Shown here: positions 45,725-53,586 of the stretch, in pieces | Numbering within the stretch: position 1 is the stretch's first letter | Layout: each line of letters begins with the position of its first letter | NCBI GenBank assembly: GCA_022652815.1 | Contig: JALCRR010000001.1 | Coordinates: forward strand, 62,001-126,000 | Source: Oscillibacter sp. | GTDB lineage: Bacteria; Bacillota; Clostridia; Oscillospirales; Oscillospiraceae | Direction of reading: 5' to 3' | Length of the DNA: 64,000 nucleotides | Notes under the pieces: model-generated | The model's database searches: none | What the model saw: only the letters and a program-made list of their open reading frames with translations | What the model was told of the DNA's origin: nothing | Translations under genes and position numbers: made by a program

Positions 45725-45809
45725 CCCTTCTTTTGAAAGAGACGGCAAAGTAGTCCAAAAATGCGATTCGTACTGCAAACAGACCAATATGAAAAGGGAG
45801 GAAATGACC

Positions 45810-46148
45810 ATGAAAAACATCGACTTGACCCCTGCACTGCTGGAACAGGCAAAGACTGCCCCCTCCGCTGCGGCGCTGCTGGCGCTGGCGAAGGAAAACG
45901 GCGTGGAACTGACCGCCGAGGAAGCGGCGTATTTCTTCGTCAGCCTCCATCCCGAGACTGGCAAGCTTTCTGATGAGGAACTGGACAGCGCGGCCGGTGG
46001 TGGTGGCTTCCAATATTATGACGGATTAAAAAAATCCTGCCCGAAATGTCACAATGCACATATGCGGCTGTGCACAGATCCCGCTAATCCTTTGACGAAT
46101 ACCTGGCTGATTTGCGACGCCTGCGGTCACAAGCAGCGGCCTACTTAA
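45810..46148 (+). CDS. Nif11-type leader precursor peptide 1 with zinc-ribbon-like core
   Basis: 112 residues. Leader to residue 65 (NIDLTPALLEQAKTAPSAAA, then LALAKENGVELTAEEAAYFF) is of the Nif11-like type found in NHLM systems and ends in LSDEELDSAAGGG, a double-glycine site for a C39 peptidase. The core of about 48 residues has five Cys: CPKC, a single Cys, and CDAC in SCPKCHNAHMRLC and WLICDACGHK. This looks like a zinc ribbon, unlike a thioether or heterocycle substrate. Start ATG 45810, 8 bases after GGGAGG; ATG 45804 is too close to it. Confidence 0.88.
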   Translation: MKNIDLTPALLEQAKTAPSAAALLALAKENGVELTAEEAAYFFVSLHPETGKLSDEELDSAAGGGGFQYYDGLKKSCPKCHNAHMRLCTDPANPLTNTWLICDACGHKQRPT

Positions 46149-46172
46149 ATTGTAAGAAGTGAGGAAAAGACC

Positions 46173-46490
46173 ATGAAGGACAACGACTTGACCCCCGCAC
46201 TGCTGGAGCAGGCAAAGACCGCCCCTTCCGCCGCGGCGCTGCTGGCACTGGCGAAGGAAAACGGCGTGGAACTGACCGCCGAGGAAGCGATGTATTTCTT
46301 CGTCAGCCTCCACCCCGAGACTGGCAAGCTTTCTGATGAGGAACTGGACAGCGTGGCTGGTGGTGTAAATCAAGAGTTGATCGTCTGCCCACTCTGCGGC
46401 GCCCAACTAGAAACAGCCCATTTTATGGGGGGTTCGTTATATTACGATACCTCGAAACAGTGTCCGAACTGCGGGTGGTGTGAGCTTTAA
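46173..46490 (+). CDS. Nif11-type leader precursor peptide 2 with CxxC core
   Basis: 105 residues. The leader is almost identical to precursor 1 in protein and DNA, so the pair arose by tandem duplication; the cores are unrelated in sequence. The core begins after DSVAGG and has CPLC, then CPNC followed by GWC, again two CxxC knuckles about 30 residues apart. Leader conserved and core changed is the usual pattern in modified-peptide families. GAGGAAAAG precedes the ATG, 24 bases after precursor 1. Confidence 0.88.
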   Translation: MKDNDLTPALLEQAKTAPSAAALLALAKENGVELTAEEAMYFFVSLHPETGKLSDEELDSVAGGVNQELIVCPLCGAQLETAHFMGGSLYYDTSKQCPNCGWCEL

Positions 46491-46615
46491 GCCTAAAAAA
46501 TGATCCGCCCCGAAATGCTGCTGCCCGAACGCAGGGCAGAGGATAAATGGAACATACCGTTTCGTTTCGCCGCGCGGTTTTGTCAGCGAAACGAAAACAG
46601 ATAAGGAGCAATCAT

Positions 46616-47092
46616 ATGCAAAAGAACGCCATCTTTCGTAAAGCCAGCCTGGATCGGGTGTCCTCGCCGGAGCAGCTGAATGACTACATCAAGGTTTCCC
46701 GCCCCGGCGTGTGGCTGATTTTGGGGGCGGTGGTGGTGCTGCTGATCGGCGTATGCGTGTGGGGCGTTCTCGGTTCCCTAACCACCACCTGCGACGGGGT
46801 CGCAGTGGTGCAGGGCGGTGCGGCCACCTGCTATGTCTCGGTGGAGGACGCCAAGGCGCTTGCCGCCGGCATGGAGGTACAGATAGACGGTGCCGTGGGC
46901 AGCGTCCAAAGTGTGGCTGCCGTGCCTGTGGAAGTCGCCGCGGACTTTGACGCCTATGCCCTTTATCTGAGCGGACTCAAGCCGGGAGACTGGGTGGTGC
47001 CGGTGGAGGTGGAGGTTTCCGCCCCTAATGGCGCATACATGGCGAGCATTGTGGTGGAGGCCGTTTCGCCCATCTCCTTTGTGCTGAATTGA
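46616..47092 (+). CDS. NHLM export system adaptor (HlyD-like), short form
   Basis: 158 residues. The N-terminus RKASLDRVSSPEQLNDYIKV and a membrane segment (VWLILGAVVVLLIGVCVWGV) match the start of NHLM secretion proteins. It is far shorter than the roughly 400-residue family: no coiled-coil hairpin, only a small beta domain. It may act as a minimal adaptor in a single-membrane cell. AAGGAG is 7 bases before ATG 46616. Its stop meets the exporter gene with no gap. Confidence 0.78.
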   Translation: MQKNAIFRKASLDRVSSPEQLNDYIKVSRPGVWLILGAVVVLLIGVCVWGVLGSLTTTCDGVAVVQGGAATCYVSVEDAKALAAGMEVQIDGAVGSVQSVAAVPVEVAADFDAYALYLSGLKPGDWVVPVEVEVSAPNGAYMASIVVEAVSPISFVLN

Positions 47093-47100
47093 GGCGGCGT

Positions 47101-49284
47101 ATGGGAAAGCAGCAAAAAAGACGAAAGCAGCCTGTTCAAAAGGGCTGCGTAAAGGTGCCTGTGGTCATGCAGCTGGAAGCGCTGGAGTGCGGCGCGGCAA
47201 GCCTTGCCATGATTCTGGCCTACTATGACAAGTGGGTGCCGCTGGAGCAGGTGCGCGCCGACTGTGGCGTCTCCCGGGACGGCTCCAAGGCGTCCAACAT
47301 TCTGAAAGCAGCCCGCAATTACGGGCTGAAGGCGCAGGGCTTTCGCTACGAGCCGGAGCAGCTGCGGGAAAACGGCGTCTTTCCCTGCATCATTCACTGG
47401 AACTTCAACCACTTTGTGGTGCTCTGCGGATTCAAGGGCGGCAAGGCCTATCTGAATGACCCGGCAAAGGGAACATACAGCGTCACCATGGAGCAGTTTG
47501 ACAAGGCGTTTACCGGCGTGTGCATTTTTTTCGAGCCGGGGGAAACCTTCGTCCCGGACGGCAGACCCAAAAGCACCTGGAGCTTTGCCAAAAAGCGTAT
47601 GGCGGGTACCGGCGCGGCGGTGGCCTTTGTGGCGCTCACCACGGCCATTACCTCGCTGCTGGGCATCATCAGCCCCGCATTTTCCCGCATCTTCTTGGAC
47701 CGGCTGCTCACCGGGCGAAACCCGGAATGGCTGATGCCCTTTGTGGCAGCTCTGGCTTTGATGACTGCCGTGACACTGCTGGTGGCGTGGGTGCAGGCCA
47801 TTTATACGCTGAAGCTGAACGGAAAGCTTGCCATCGTGGCCAACTCCTCGTTTTTGTGGCACGTGCTGCGGCTGCCGATGGAGTTTTTCTCCCAGCGCAT
47901 GGCCGGCGACATCGCCATGCGCCAGGCGCTGAACGAGGGCATCGCAAACGCGCTGATTACGACCCTTGCACCGCTGGTGCTGCAAACGGCTATGATGATC
48001 TTTTACTTCGTGGCCATGCTGCGGTACAGCCTCGTGCTGACGGCGGTGGGCGTGGGTTCCATTCTCATCAACTTGATGATGGCGCGGATCATCTCCCAAA
48101 AGCGGGTCAACGTCACGCGGGTACAGATGCGGGATGCCGGCAAGTTGGCGGGCGCCACCGTGGCGGGGATCGAGATGATTGAGACCATCAAGGCCAGCGG
48201 CGCGGAAAATGGCTTTTTTGAAAAATGGGCGGGCTATCAGGCCGGCGTGAACACCCAGACGGTGAAGTTCGCCAACGTAAACCACTATCTGGGGCTGGTG
48301 CCTCTGCTGGTGTCCACTCTGACCAACACCGCCGTACTGGCGCTGGGCGCATATCTGGCCATACAGGGCCAGTTTACCGCAGGCATGATTCTGGCGTTTC
48401 AAGGCTTTTTGATTGGGTTTACCGGCCCGGCGCAATCCCTCATCGGCGCGGGACAGACCATTTCGGAAATGCGCACCAATATGGAGCGCATCGAGGACGT
48501 CATGGAATACCCCACCGACGTAAAAGAGCAAGCCGGCGTGGATGAGACGGTCGAGTACGACAAGCTCTCCGGCGAGGTAGTAATGCGAGATGTGTCCTTC
48601 GGCTATTCGCCGCTGAATCCGCCGCTGATCGAGCATTTCGACCTGCATTTAAAGCCCGGCAGCCGGGTGGCATTCGTGGGACCCTCCGGCTGCGGAAAGA
48701 GCACCCTCAGCAAGCTGATTTCGGGCCTGTACCAGCCGTGGAGCGGCGAAATTCTATTCGACGGCAAGCCCATCGACCAGATTGACCACAGCGTTTTCAC
48801 TGGCTCGGTGGCGGTGGTGGATCAAGACATCATCCTCTTTGAGGACACGATTTCAAACAACATCAAAATGTGGGACAGCTCCATTGAGGACTTCGAGGTC
48901 ATCATGGCTGCCCGGGATGCCAGTCTCCACGAGGACATCATGGGACGGGACGGCGGCTACGGCTACAAGCTGATGGAGGGCGGCAAGGACTTGTCCGGCG
49001 GACAGCGCCAGCGCCTGGAGATTGCCCGCGTGCTGGCCCAGGACCCCACCATCATCATCATGGACGAGGCTACCTCCGCGCTGGACGCGAAAACCGAGTT
49101 TGAGGTGGTCAACGCCATCAAAAACCGGGGCATCACCTGCATCGTCATCGCCCACCGTCTGTCTACAATTCGGGACTGCGACGAGATTGTGGTTATGGAA
49201 AAGGGCAAGGTGATGGAGCGTGGCACCCACGACGAGCTGTACGCAAAGGGCGGAGTCTATACCTTGCTGGTAGCCAGTGAATAG
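47101..49284 (+). CDS. NHLM peptidase-containing ABC exporter (PCAT)
   Basis: 727 residues. C39 protease domain 1-140 with catalytic Cys in QLEALECGAASLAMILAYYD and His in HWNFNHFVVLCGFKGGKAYL, six membrane segments at about 165-450, and an ATPase with Walker A VAFVGPSGCGKSTLSKLISG, signature DLSGGQRQRLEIARVLAQDP and Walker B TIIIMDEATSALDAKTEFEV. Cuts the leader after the double Gly and exports the core. Substrates should be the precursors on both sides, which share the (T/S)DEELD(N/S)A(S/A)GG box. Start ATG 47101; a TTG at 47089 is the other option. Confidence 0.95.
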   Translation: MGKQQKRRKQPVQKGCVKVPVVMQLEALECGAASLAMILAYYDKWVPLEQVRADCGVSRDGSKASNILKAARNYGLKAQGFRYEPEQLRENGVFPCIIHWNFNHFVVLCGFKGGKAYLNDPAKGTYSVTMEQFDKAFTGVCIFFEPGETFVPDGRPKSTWSFAKKRMAGTGAAVAFVALTTAITSLLGIISPAFSRIFLDRLLTGRNPEWLMPFVAALALMTAVTLLVAWVQAIYTLKLNGKLAIVANSSFLWHVLRLPMEFFSQRMAGDIAMRQALNEGIANALITTLAPLVLQTAMMIFYFVAMLRYSLVLTAVGVGSILINLMMARIISQKRVNVTRVQMRDAGKLAGATVAGIEMIETIKASGAENGFFEKWAGYQAGVNTQTVKFANVNHYLGLVPLLVSTLTNTAVLALGAYLAIQGQFTAGMILAFQGFLIGFTGPAQSLIGAGQTISEMRTNMERIEDVMEYPTDVKEQAGVDETVEYDKLSGEVVMRDVSFGYSPLNPPLIEHFDLHLKPGSRVAFVGPSGCGKSTLSKLISGLYQPWSGEILFDGKPIDQIDHSVFTGSVAVVDQDIILFEDTISNNIKMWDSSIEDFEVIMAARDASLHEDIMGRDGGYGYKLMEGGKDLSGGQRQRLEIARVLAQDPTIIIMDEATSALDAKTEFEVVNAIKNRGITCIVIAHRLSTIRDCDEIVVMEKGKVMERGTHDELYAKGGVYTLLVASE

Positions 49285-49359
49285 GAAGAGGACGAGCAAC
49301 GCAATGGAGCGGCTATCCGGCTTTTTGCCGGATGAAGCGGAATGGAGTTTGTGAGGACG

Positions 49360-51570
49360 ATGGGCTGGTTTGACGAACAAATTAAACAGCGGATAAAGAC
49401 GGACGATGACGCCTTCGCAGAGGCCTTTGCCTCCATGGCGGGGGTGGTCATGGGACGCAGTGCCCAAAGTGCCCTACTGGATGAGCGGCAAAAGACCAAA
49501 AATGCGGTGGACGAGATTTTAAAGTTCTACCGCGTGAAGTCTGTGGAGCTGCCCGATGAGCTGACGGATCTGGACGAGCAGCTGGAATACCTGCTGCGAC
49601 CCTCCGGCGTCATGCGGCGGGTGGTGCATTTGGAGGGTGACTGGTACAAGGACGCGGTGGGCGCGTTCATCGGCACACTGAAAAGCGGCGACGTGGTGGC
49701 GCTGCTGCCCCACGGACTTTCCGGTTACGCCTACTTTGACCATGAGAGTGGAAAAACGGTGAAGCTGAATCGAACCACGGCGGCACTTTTAAACAGCGAG
49801 GCCATTTGCTTTTACAAGCCGCTGCCTCTGCGCAAGCTCTCCATCCGCGACCTGCTTGTGTACATCGCCCAAAGCATTTCTCCGGCGGATTACGCCATGG
49901 TGGCGGCTGCCACACTGGCGGTCACCCTAATCGGTATGCTGGGGCCAAAGCTCAACAGTATCCTCTTTTCCAGTGTCACCGAAAGCGGCAATGTGCGGCT
50001 GCTTGTGGCCGTCACGGTGATGCTGGCGGCTACCGGAATTGCAAGCGTGCTTATGCAAACGGTCAAAACCATCGTACTGGAGCGCCTGCAAACCAAGACC
50101 GGCGCGGCGGTGCAGGCGGCCTCCATGATGCGCGTGCTGTCCCTGCCGGCGGAATTTTTCAAGGAATACAGCGCCGGCGAGCTGAGTAGCCGCGCCCAAA
50201 GCATCAACAGCCTGTGCGTGATGCTGGGCGACGCCATTTTGTCCACCGGGTTGACCTCGGTATTCTCGCTGGTATACATCGCCCAGATTTTCAACTATGC
50301 GCCGGCACTGGCCGTTCCCGCACTGGTGATTATGCTGGCGACGGTGCTCTTTACCGTGATCACCACGCTGGTGCAGATCAAGCGCTCTCAGCGGATCATG
50401 GAGCTTTCTGCACAGGAATCGGGCCTAAACTACTCCCTAATTTCCGGTGTCCAGAAGCTGAAGCTCTCCGGGGCGGAAAAGCGCGCCTTTTCCAAGTGGG
50501 CGGTGCTCTACCGCCAAAAGGCAAGCCTCACCTATGACCCGCCGCTGTTTCTCAAGCTGAACACGGTGATTTCCACGGGCATTTCCTTGGTGGGCACTCT
50601 GGTACTTTATTACGCGGCGGTCAGATCGGGCGTAAGTGTGGCGGACTATTTCGCATTCAACGTGGCTTACGGCATGGTGAGCGGTGCGTTCCTCTCCCTC
50701 TCCGGCATCGCGCTGACGGCGGCAAATATCAAGCCGGTGTTCGAGATGGTCAAGCCCATTCTGGAGACGGTGCCGGAAGTGTCCACCGGCAAAAAGGTGC
50801 TCACCCGCATCTCCGGCGGCATCGAGCTTTCCAACGTGTCCTTCCGCTATTCGGAAAGCATGCCCCTAATTGTGGACAACCTGTCGCTGAAGATCAAACC
50901 GGGACAGTATGTGGCACTGGTGGGCAAAACCGGCTGCGGAAAGTCCACCCTCATGCGGCTGCTGCTGGGTTTTGAAACGCCGCAAAAGGGCGCGATTTAC
51001 TACGATGGCAAGGATATTTCCACCATTGATTTGAAGTCCCTGCGGCGGCGCATCGGCGTGGTGATGCAAAACGGCAAGCTCTTCTCCGGTGATATTTTTT
51101 CCAACATCACCATTTCCGCCCCGTGGCTGACCATGGACGAAGCCTGGGCGGCGGCGGAACTGGCCGGTATCGCGGATGACATCCGGGATATGCCCATGGG
51201 AATGCACACCATGATTTCCGAGGGCAGCGGCGGTGTGTCCGGCGGACAGCGCCAGCGGCTGATGATTGCCAGAGCCGTTGCGCCAAAGCCCCGGGTGCTC
51301 ATGTTCGACGAAGCCACCAGCGCACTGGACAATCTGACGCAAAAGACCGTGGCGGACTCGCTGGCAAGCTTGAAATGCACCCGCATCGTCATCGCCCACC
51401 GCCTGTCCACCATCCGGGAATGTGACCGGATCATTGTGCTGGACGAGGGGCGGGTCATTGAGGACGGCGGTTATGACGAGCTGCTTCAAAAAGACGGCTA
51501 CTTTGCCGAACTGGTGGCGCGCCAGCGGCTGGACGACACGCAATTTGTGGGCAAGACCACATTGTTCTAA
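49360..51570 (+). CDS. NHLM second ABC protein (transmembrane plus ATPase, no peptidase)
   Basis: 736 residues. N-terminal region of about 165 residues special to this family (MGWFDEQIKQRIKTDDDAFA), membrane part, and ATPase with Walker A VALVGKTGCGKSTLMRLLLG, signature SGGQRQRLMIARAVAP and Walker B RVLMFDEATSALDN. In NHLM loci it pairs with the peptidase-containing exporter, probably as a heterodimer. ATG 49360 is chosen since family members begin here; ATG 49342 gives six more residues, and neither has a well-placed ribosome site. Confidence 0.92.
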   Translation: MGWFDEQIKQRIKTDDDAFAEAFASMAGVVMGRSAQSALLDERQKTKNAVDEILKFYRVKSVELPDELTDLDEQLEYLLRPSGVMRRVVHLEGDWYKDAVGAFIGTLKSGDVVALLPHGLSGYAYFDHESGKTVKLNRTTAALLNSEAICFYKPLPLRKLSIRDLLVYIAQSISPADYAMVAAATLAVTLIGMLGPKLNSILFSSVTESGNVRLLVAVTVMLAATGIASVLMQTVKTIVLERLQTKTGAAVQAASMMRVLSLPAEFFKEYSAGELSSRAQSINSLCVMLGDAILSTGLTSVFSLVYIAQIFNYAPALAVPALVIMLATVLFTVITTLVQIKRSQRIMELSAQESGLNYSLISGVQKLKLSGAEKRAFSKWAVLYRQKASLTYDPPLFLKLNTVISTGISLVGTLVLYYAAVRSGVSVADYFAFNVAYGMVSGAFLSLSGIALTAANIKPVFEMVKPILETVPEVSTGKKVLTRISGGIELSNVSFRYSESMPLIVDNLSLKIKPGQYVALVGKTGCGKSTLMRLLLGFETPQKGAIYYDGKDISTIDLKSLRRRIGVVMQNGKLFSGDIFSNITISAPWLTMDEAWAAAELAGIADDIRDMPMGMHTMISEGSGGVSGGQRQRLMIARAVAPKPRVLMFDEATSALDNLTQKTVADSLASLKCTRIVIAHRLSTIRECDRIIVLDEGRVIEDGGYDELLQKDGYFAELVARQRLDDTQFVGKTTLF

Positions 51571-51598
51571 AAGAAACCGTATTGAAAGGAGCATGTTT

Positions 51599-51826
51599 AT
51601 GGCGAAGAAAGATTTAATGGCCAATGGAAACGCTCTGACCGATGAGGAACTGGACAACGCATCCGGCGGTGCGAATGAGATCAGTATTGTGGAAAATCCG
51701 ATGCCGGTTGCGCCGGGTATTCCACTGCCGCCCACTCCGGGCAATCCGACGGTCCCCACTCTGGAAATGCCGGAATCGCCCGTAACCCCAACTGCCCCGT
51801 TCCAACAGAACAAATATATAAACTAA
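51599..51826 (+). CDS. Proline-rich double-glycine precursor peptide 1
   Basis: 75 residues. Very short leader, MAKKDLMANGNALTDEELDN then ASGG at 21-24. The core of 51 residues starts ANEISIVENP and is built of xxP triplets (PMPVAPGIPLPPTPGNP, then TVPTLEMPESPVTPTAP), ending FQQNKYIN. No Cys, Ser only once. The leader end matches the Nif11 leaders, so the same exporter should process it. AAGGAG lies 7 bases before ATG 51599. No known peptide class matches by eye. Confidence 0.85.
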   Translation: MAKKDLMANGNALTDEELDNASGGANEISIVENPMPVAPGIPLPPTPGNPTVPTLEMPESPVTPTAPFQQNKYIN

Positions 51827-51839
51827 AGACAAACGATCA

Positions 51840-52388
51840 ACACCTCGAGACTGCGTGCGTGCGCTATTCAGATAGGAGGTTTTTACGATGAAAGAAAACA
51901 AACGGTTTCCGCAGGGAAATGCCCTGAGCGATGAGGAGCTGGACAACGCGTCCGGCGGTGCGAATGAGATCAGCATTGTGGAAAATCCGATGCCGGTTGC
52001 GCCGGGTGTTCCACTGCCGCCCACCCCAGGCAATCCGACGGCCCCCACTCTGGAAATTCCGGAATCGCCCGTAACCCCGGCGAACCCGTTCCAACAGAAC
52101 AAATATATAAACTAAAAGCAAACGATCAACACCCCGAGACTGCGTGCGGGCTCTATTCAGATAGGAGGTTTTTACGATGAAAGAAAACAAACGGTTTCCG
52201 CAGGGAAATGCCCTAAGCGATGAGGAGCTGGACAACGCGTCCGACGGGTTAAATGGAATCGGCGTTGAGAAAAATCCCATGCCGGTTGCGCCGGGCGTTT
52301 TACTGCCGCCCTCTCCGGGCAATCCGACGGGTCCCACTCTGGAAATGCCGGAATCGCCCGTAACCCCAGCGAGCCCGTTCCGGCAGAA
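51840..52388 (+). repeat. Tandem duplication of the proline-rich precursor gene (289-bp unit)
   Basis: The block from AAACGATCAACACC (51830s) through GGAGGTTTTTACGATG and the coding region recurs 289 bases later (starts at 51888 and 52177). The second copy of the block ends about 52388, where similarity stops after CCGTTCCGGCAGAA and sequence of another gene begins. Confidence 0.85.
51888..52115 (+). CDS. Proline-rich double-glycine precursor peptide 2
   Basis: 75 residues, MKENKRFPQGNALSDEELDN followed by ASGG. The core differs from peptide 1 at a few places only (V for I, A for V, I for M, AN for TA), all between the prolines; every Pro is kept. That pattern suggests selection for the proline spacing. 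AGGAGG is 9 bases upstream. Confidence 0.85.
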   Translation: MKENKRFPQGNALSDEELDNASGGANEISIVENPMPVAPGVPLPPTPGNPTAPTLEIPESPVTPANPFQQNKYIN

Positions 52389-52428
52389 TTTTATTTCATT
52401 GCACACGGCATCAAGCTCGGCAGCGTGA
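52177..52428 (+). CDS. Proline-rich precursor peptide 3, decayed copy
   Basis: 83 residues. The ribosome site and first 20 residues equal copy 2, but the cleavage site reads ASDG in place of ASGG and the next residues (LNGIGVEKNP) differ. After PASPFRQN the natural end KYIN is lost and the frame reads FISLHTASSSAA through sequence that in another frame encodes a SPASM domain. A deletion joined this copy to the neighbouring gene. Without the second Gly, C39 processing is doubtful. Confidence 0.7.
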   Translation: MKENKRFPQGNALSDEELDNASDGLNGIGVEKNPMPVAPGVLLPPSPGNPTGPTLEMPESPVTPASPFRQNFISLHTASSSAA

Positions 52429-52697
52429 AGGAGCAGGCACTTGCACGGCTCCTGTCACAGCGTTCCTACTTGGATGCGGTCTGCACCACCGTGGGAGCGC
52501 TTGTCCGACACAATGAACAATGCCGCAGCTGCCGCTGGTGGAAGCGCTGCACCCGCGGTTGCCGCGCCAGTGGCCTTTTCTCCACCGACGACCCTCTAGG
52601 GGAGGACAAGGCAAAATGCGTCTACTTTAAAAACGGATATTTGGGAAAAACCGCCGCAGCTTTTGCGGGAAACACCGCATGGCGGGGAATGAAATAG
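52389..52697 (+). pseudogene. C-terminal SPASM remnant of a radical-SAM peptide maturase
   Basis: In one frame 52389-52697 reads FYFIAHGIKLGSVKEQALAR, then LLSQRSYLDAVCTTVG and CRSCRWWKRCTRGCRA...KCVYFKNGYL. The spacing C-x2-C-x5-C-x3-C plus a later Cys before YFKNGY is the SPASM auxiliary-cluster pattern of radical-SAM enzymes that modify peptides. The SAM barrel is absent and the similarity begins without a start codon exactly where precursor 3 breaks off. A GTG at 52425 could start an 90-residue product coupled to precursor 3, so a small SPASM protein is the alternative. Confidence 0.72.
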
Positions 52698-52711
52698 AGA
52701 GGATGCGTTTG

Positions 52712-53272
52712 ATGAAAGAAATCAAGATGAAGGGGAGCAGGGTGAGCGAGGCACTGGCGCAGATCGATGCGCTGGAGGATTTAAGCCCCAAGAACAAGGG
52801 CTGTCTGCGGCTGCTCACCGAGGAAATGTTCTCCATGTGCAAAGAGCTTCTGAATGCGCAGGTCGTAGACTTTGAAATAAAGCGCGATCAGGAGCGGTAC
52901 ACCTTGCGCGTGACGACCCAGACGCGGGTGAATGAAGCGGCGCGGGAACAGTTTCTCTCCATGAGCAGCAGCGGCAAAAATGCCGCCAATCAAGGCATTA
53001 AGGGCATGCTGGGCGCTGTTTTGGAGGCGCTGTCCTTTGCAAATAACGATCCCACGCTCTCCAACGCCTGCTGGACTTACGGGATGAGCACACCGGGAGG
53101 CGAGTACGCCTGCATGTGGTCGCTCTCGCATTACATGGATGTCGCCCCGGCCGAAACGGTGAAAAGCGACTGGGACGGCATGGAAAAATCCATTATCGCA
53201 AACTTTGCCGACGACGTATCCATCGGGGTGCGCGGCGACAGGTTGGAAATGACAGTAACCAAAAATTTTTAA
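52712..53272 (+). CDS. Degenerate GHKL-type ATPase-like protein
   Basis: 186 residues. The arrangement fits an RsbW/SpoIIAB-like ATPase fold: LSPKNKGCLRLLTEEMFSMC in the place of the N-box helix, and a beta-rich C-terminus (VSIGVRGDRLEMTVTKNF). The N-box lacks its Asn and no clear DxGxG box is seen, so ATP binding is uncertain. It is 17 bases upstream of a STAS gene, the usual partner of such ATPases. Start ATG 52712, 9 bases after AGAGG; ATGs at 52679 and 52703 are less likely. Confidence 0.65.
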   Translation: MKEIKMKGSRVSEALAQIDALEDLSPKNKGCLRLLTEEMFSMCKELLNAQVVDFEIKRDQERYTLRVTTQTRVNEAAREQFLSMSSSGKNAANQGIKGMLGAVLEALSFANNDPTLSNACWTYGMSTPGGEYACMWSLSHYMDVAPAETVKSDWDGMEKSIIANFADDVSIGVRGDRLEMTVTKNF

Positions 53273-53289
53273 TGATGGAGGAATAAAAA

Positions 53290-53586
53290 ATGACAATCAA
53301 CAAAACGACGAACGCAGCAGAACTGACGGTGGCTCTGGCCGGCCGACTGGACACCAGCACGGCGCCCCAGCTGGAAGCGGAACTGAAAACCTCTTTGAAC
53401 GGCGTGACGAGTCTCGTGATGGACTTTACCGAACTGGAGTACATCTCCTCCGCCGGACTGCGTGTGCTGCTCTCGGCGCAAAAGGTCATGAACAAGCAGG
53501 GAAAAATGGTGATCCGCCATGCAAACGAGACCATTATGGAGGTCTTTGAGGTCACCGGCTTCACGGATATTCTCACCATCGAGTGA
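53290..53586 (+). CDS. STAS-domain anti-anti-sigma-type protein
   Basis: 98 residues, a complete SpoIIAA/RsbV-like STAS domain. SLVMDFTELEYISSAGLRVL carries the phosphorylation loop, with Ser53 or Ser54 as the likely target. In partner switches it is phosphorylated by an RsbW-like kinase and freed by a PP2C phosphatase, both of which are encoded just downstream. GGAGGAATAAAAA precedes the ATG. Its stop codon shares a base with the next start. Confidence 0.93.
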   Translation: MTINKTTNAAELTVALAGRLDTSTAPQLEAELKTSLNGVTSLVMDFTELEYISSAGLRVLLSAQKVMNKQGKMVIRHANETIMEVFEVTGFTDILTIE

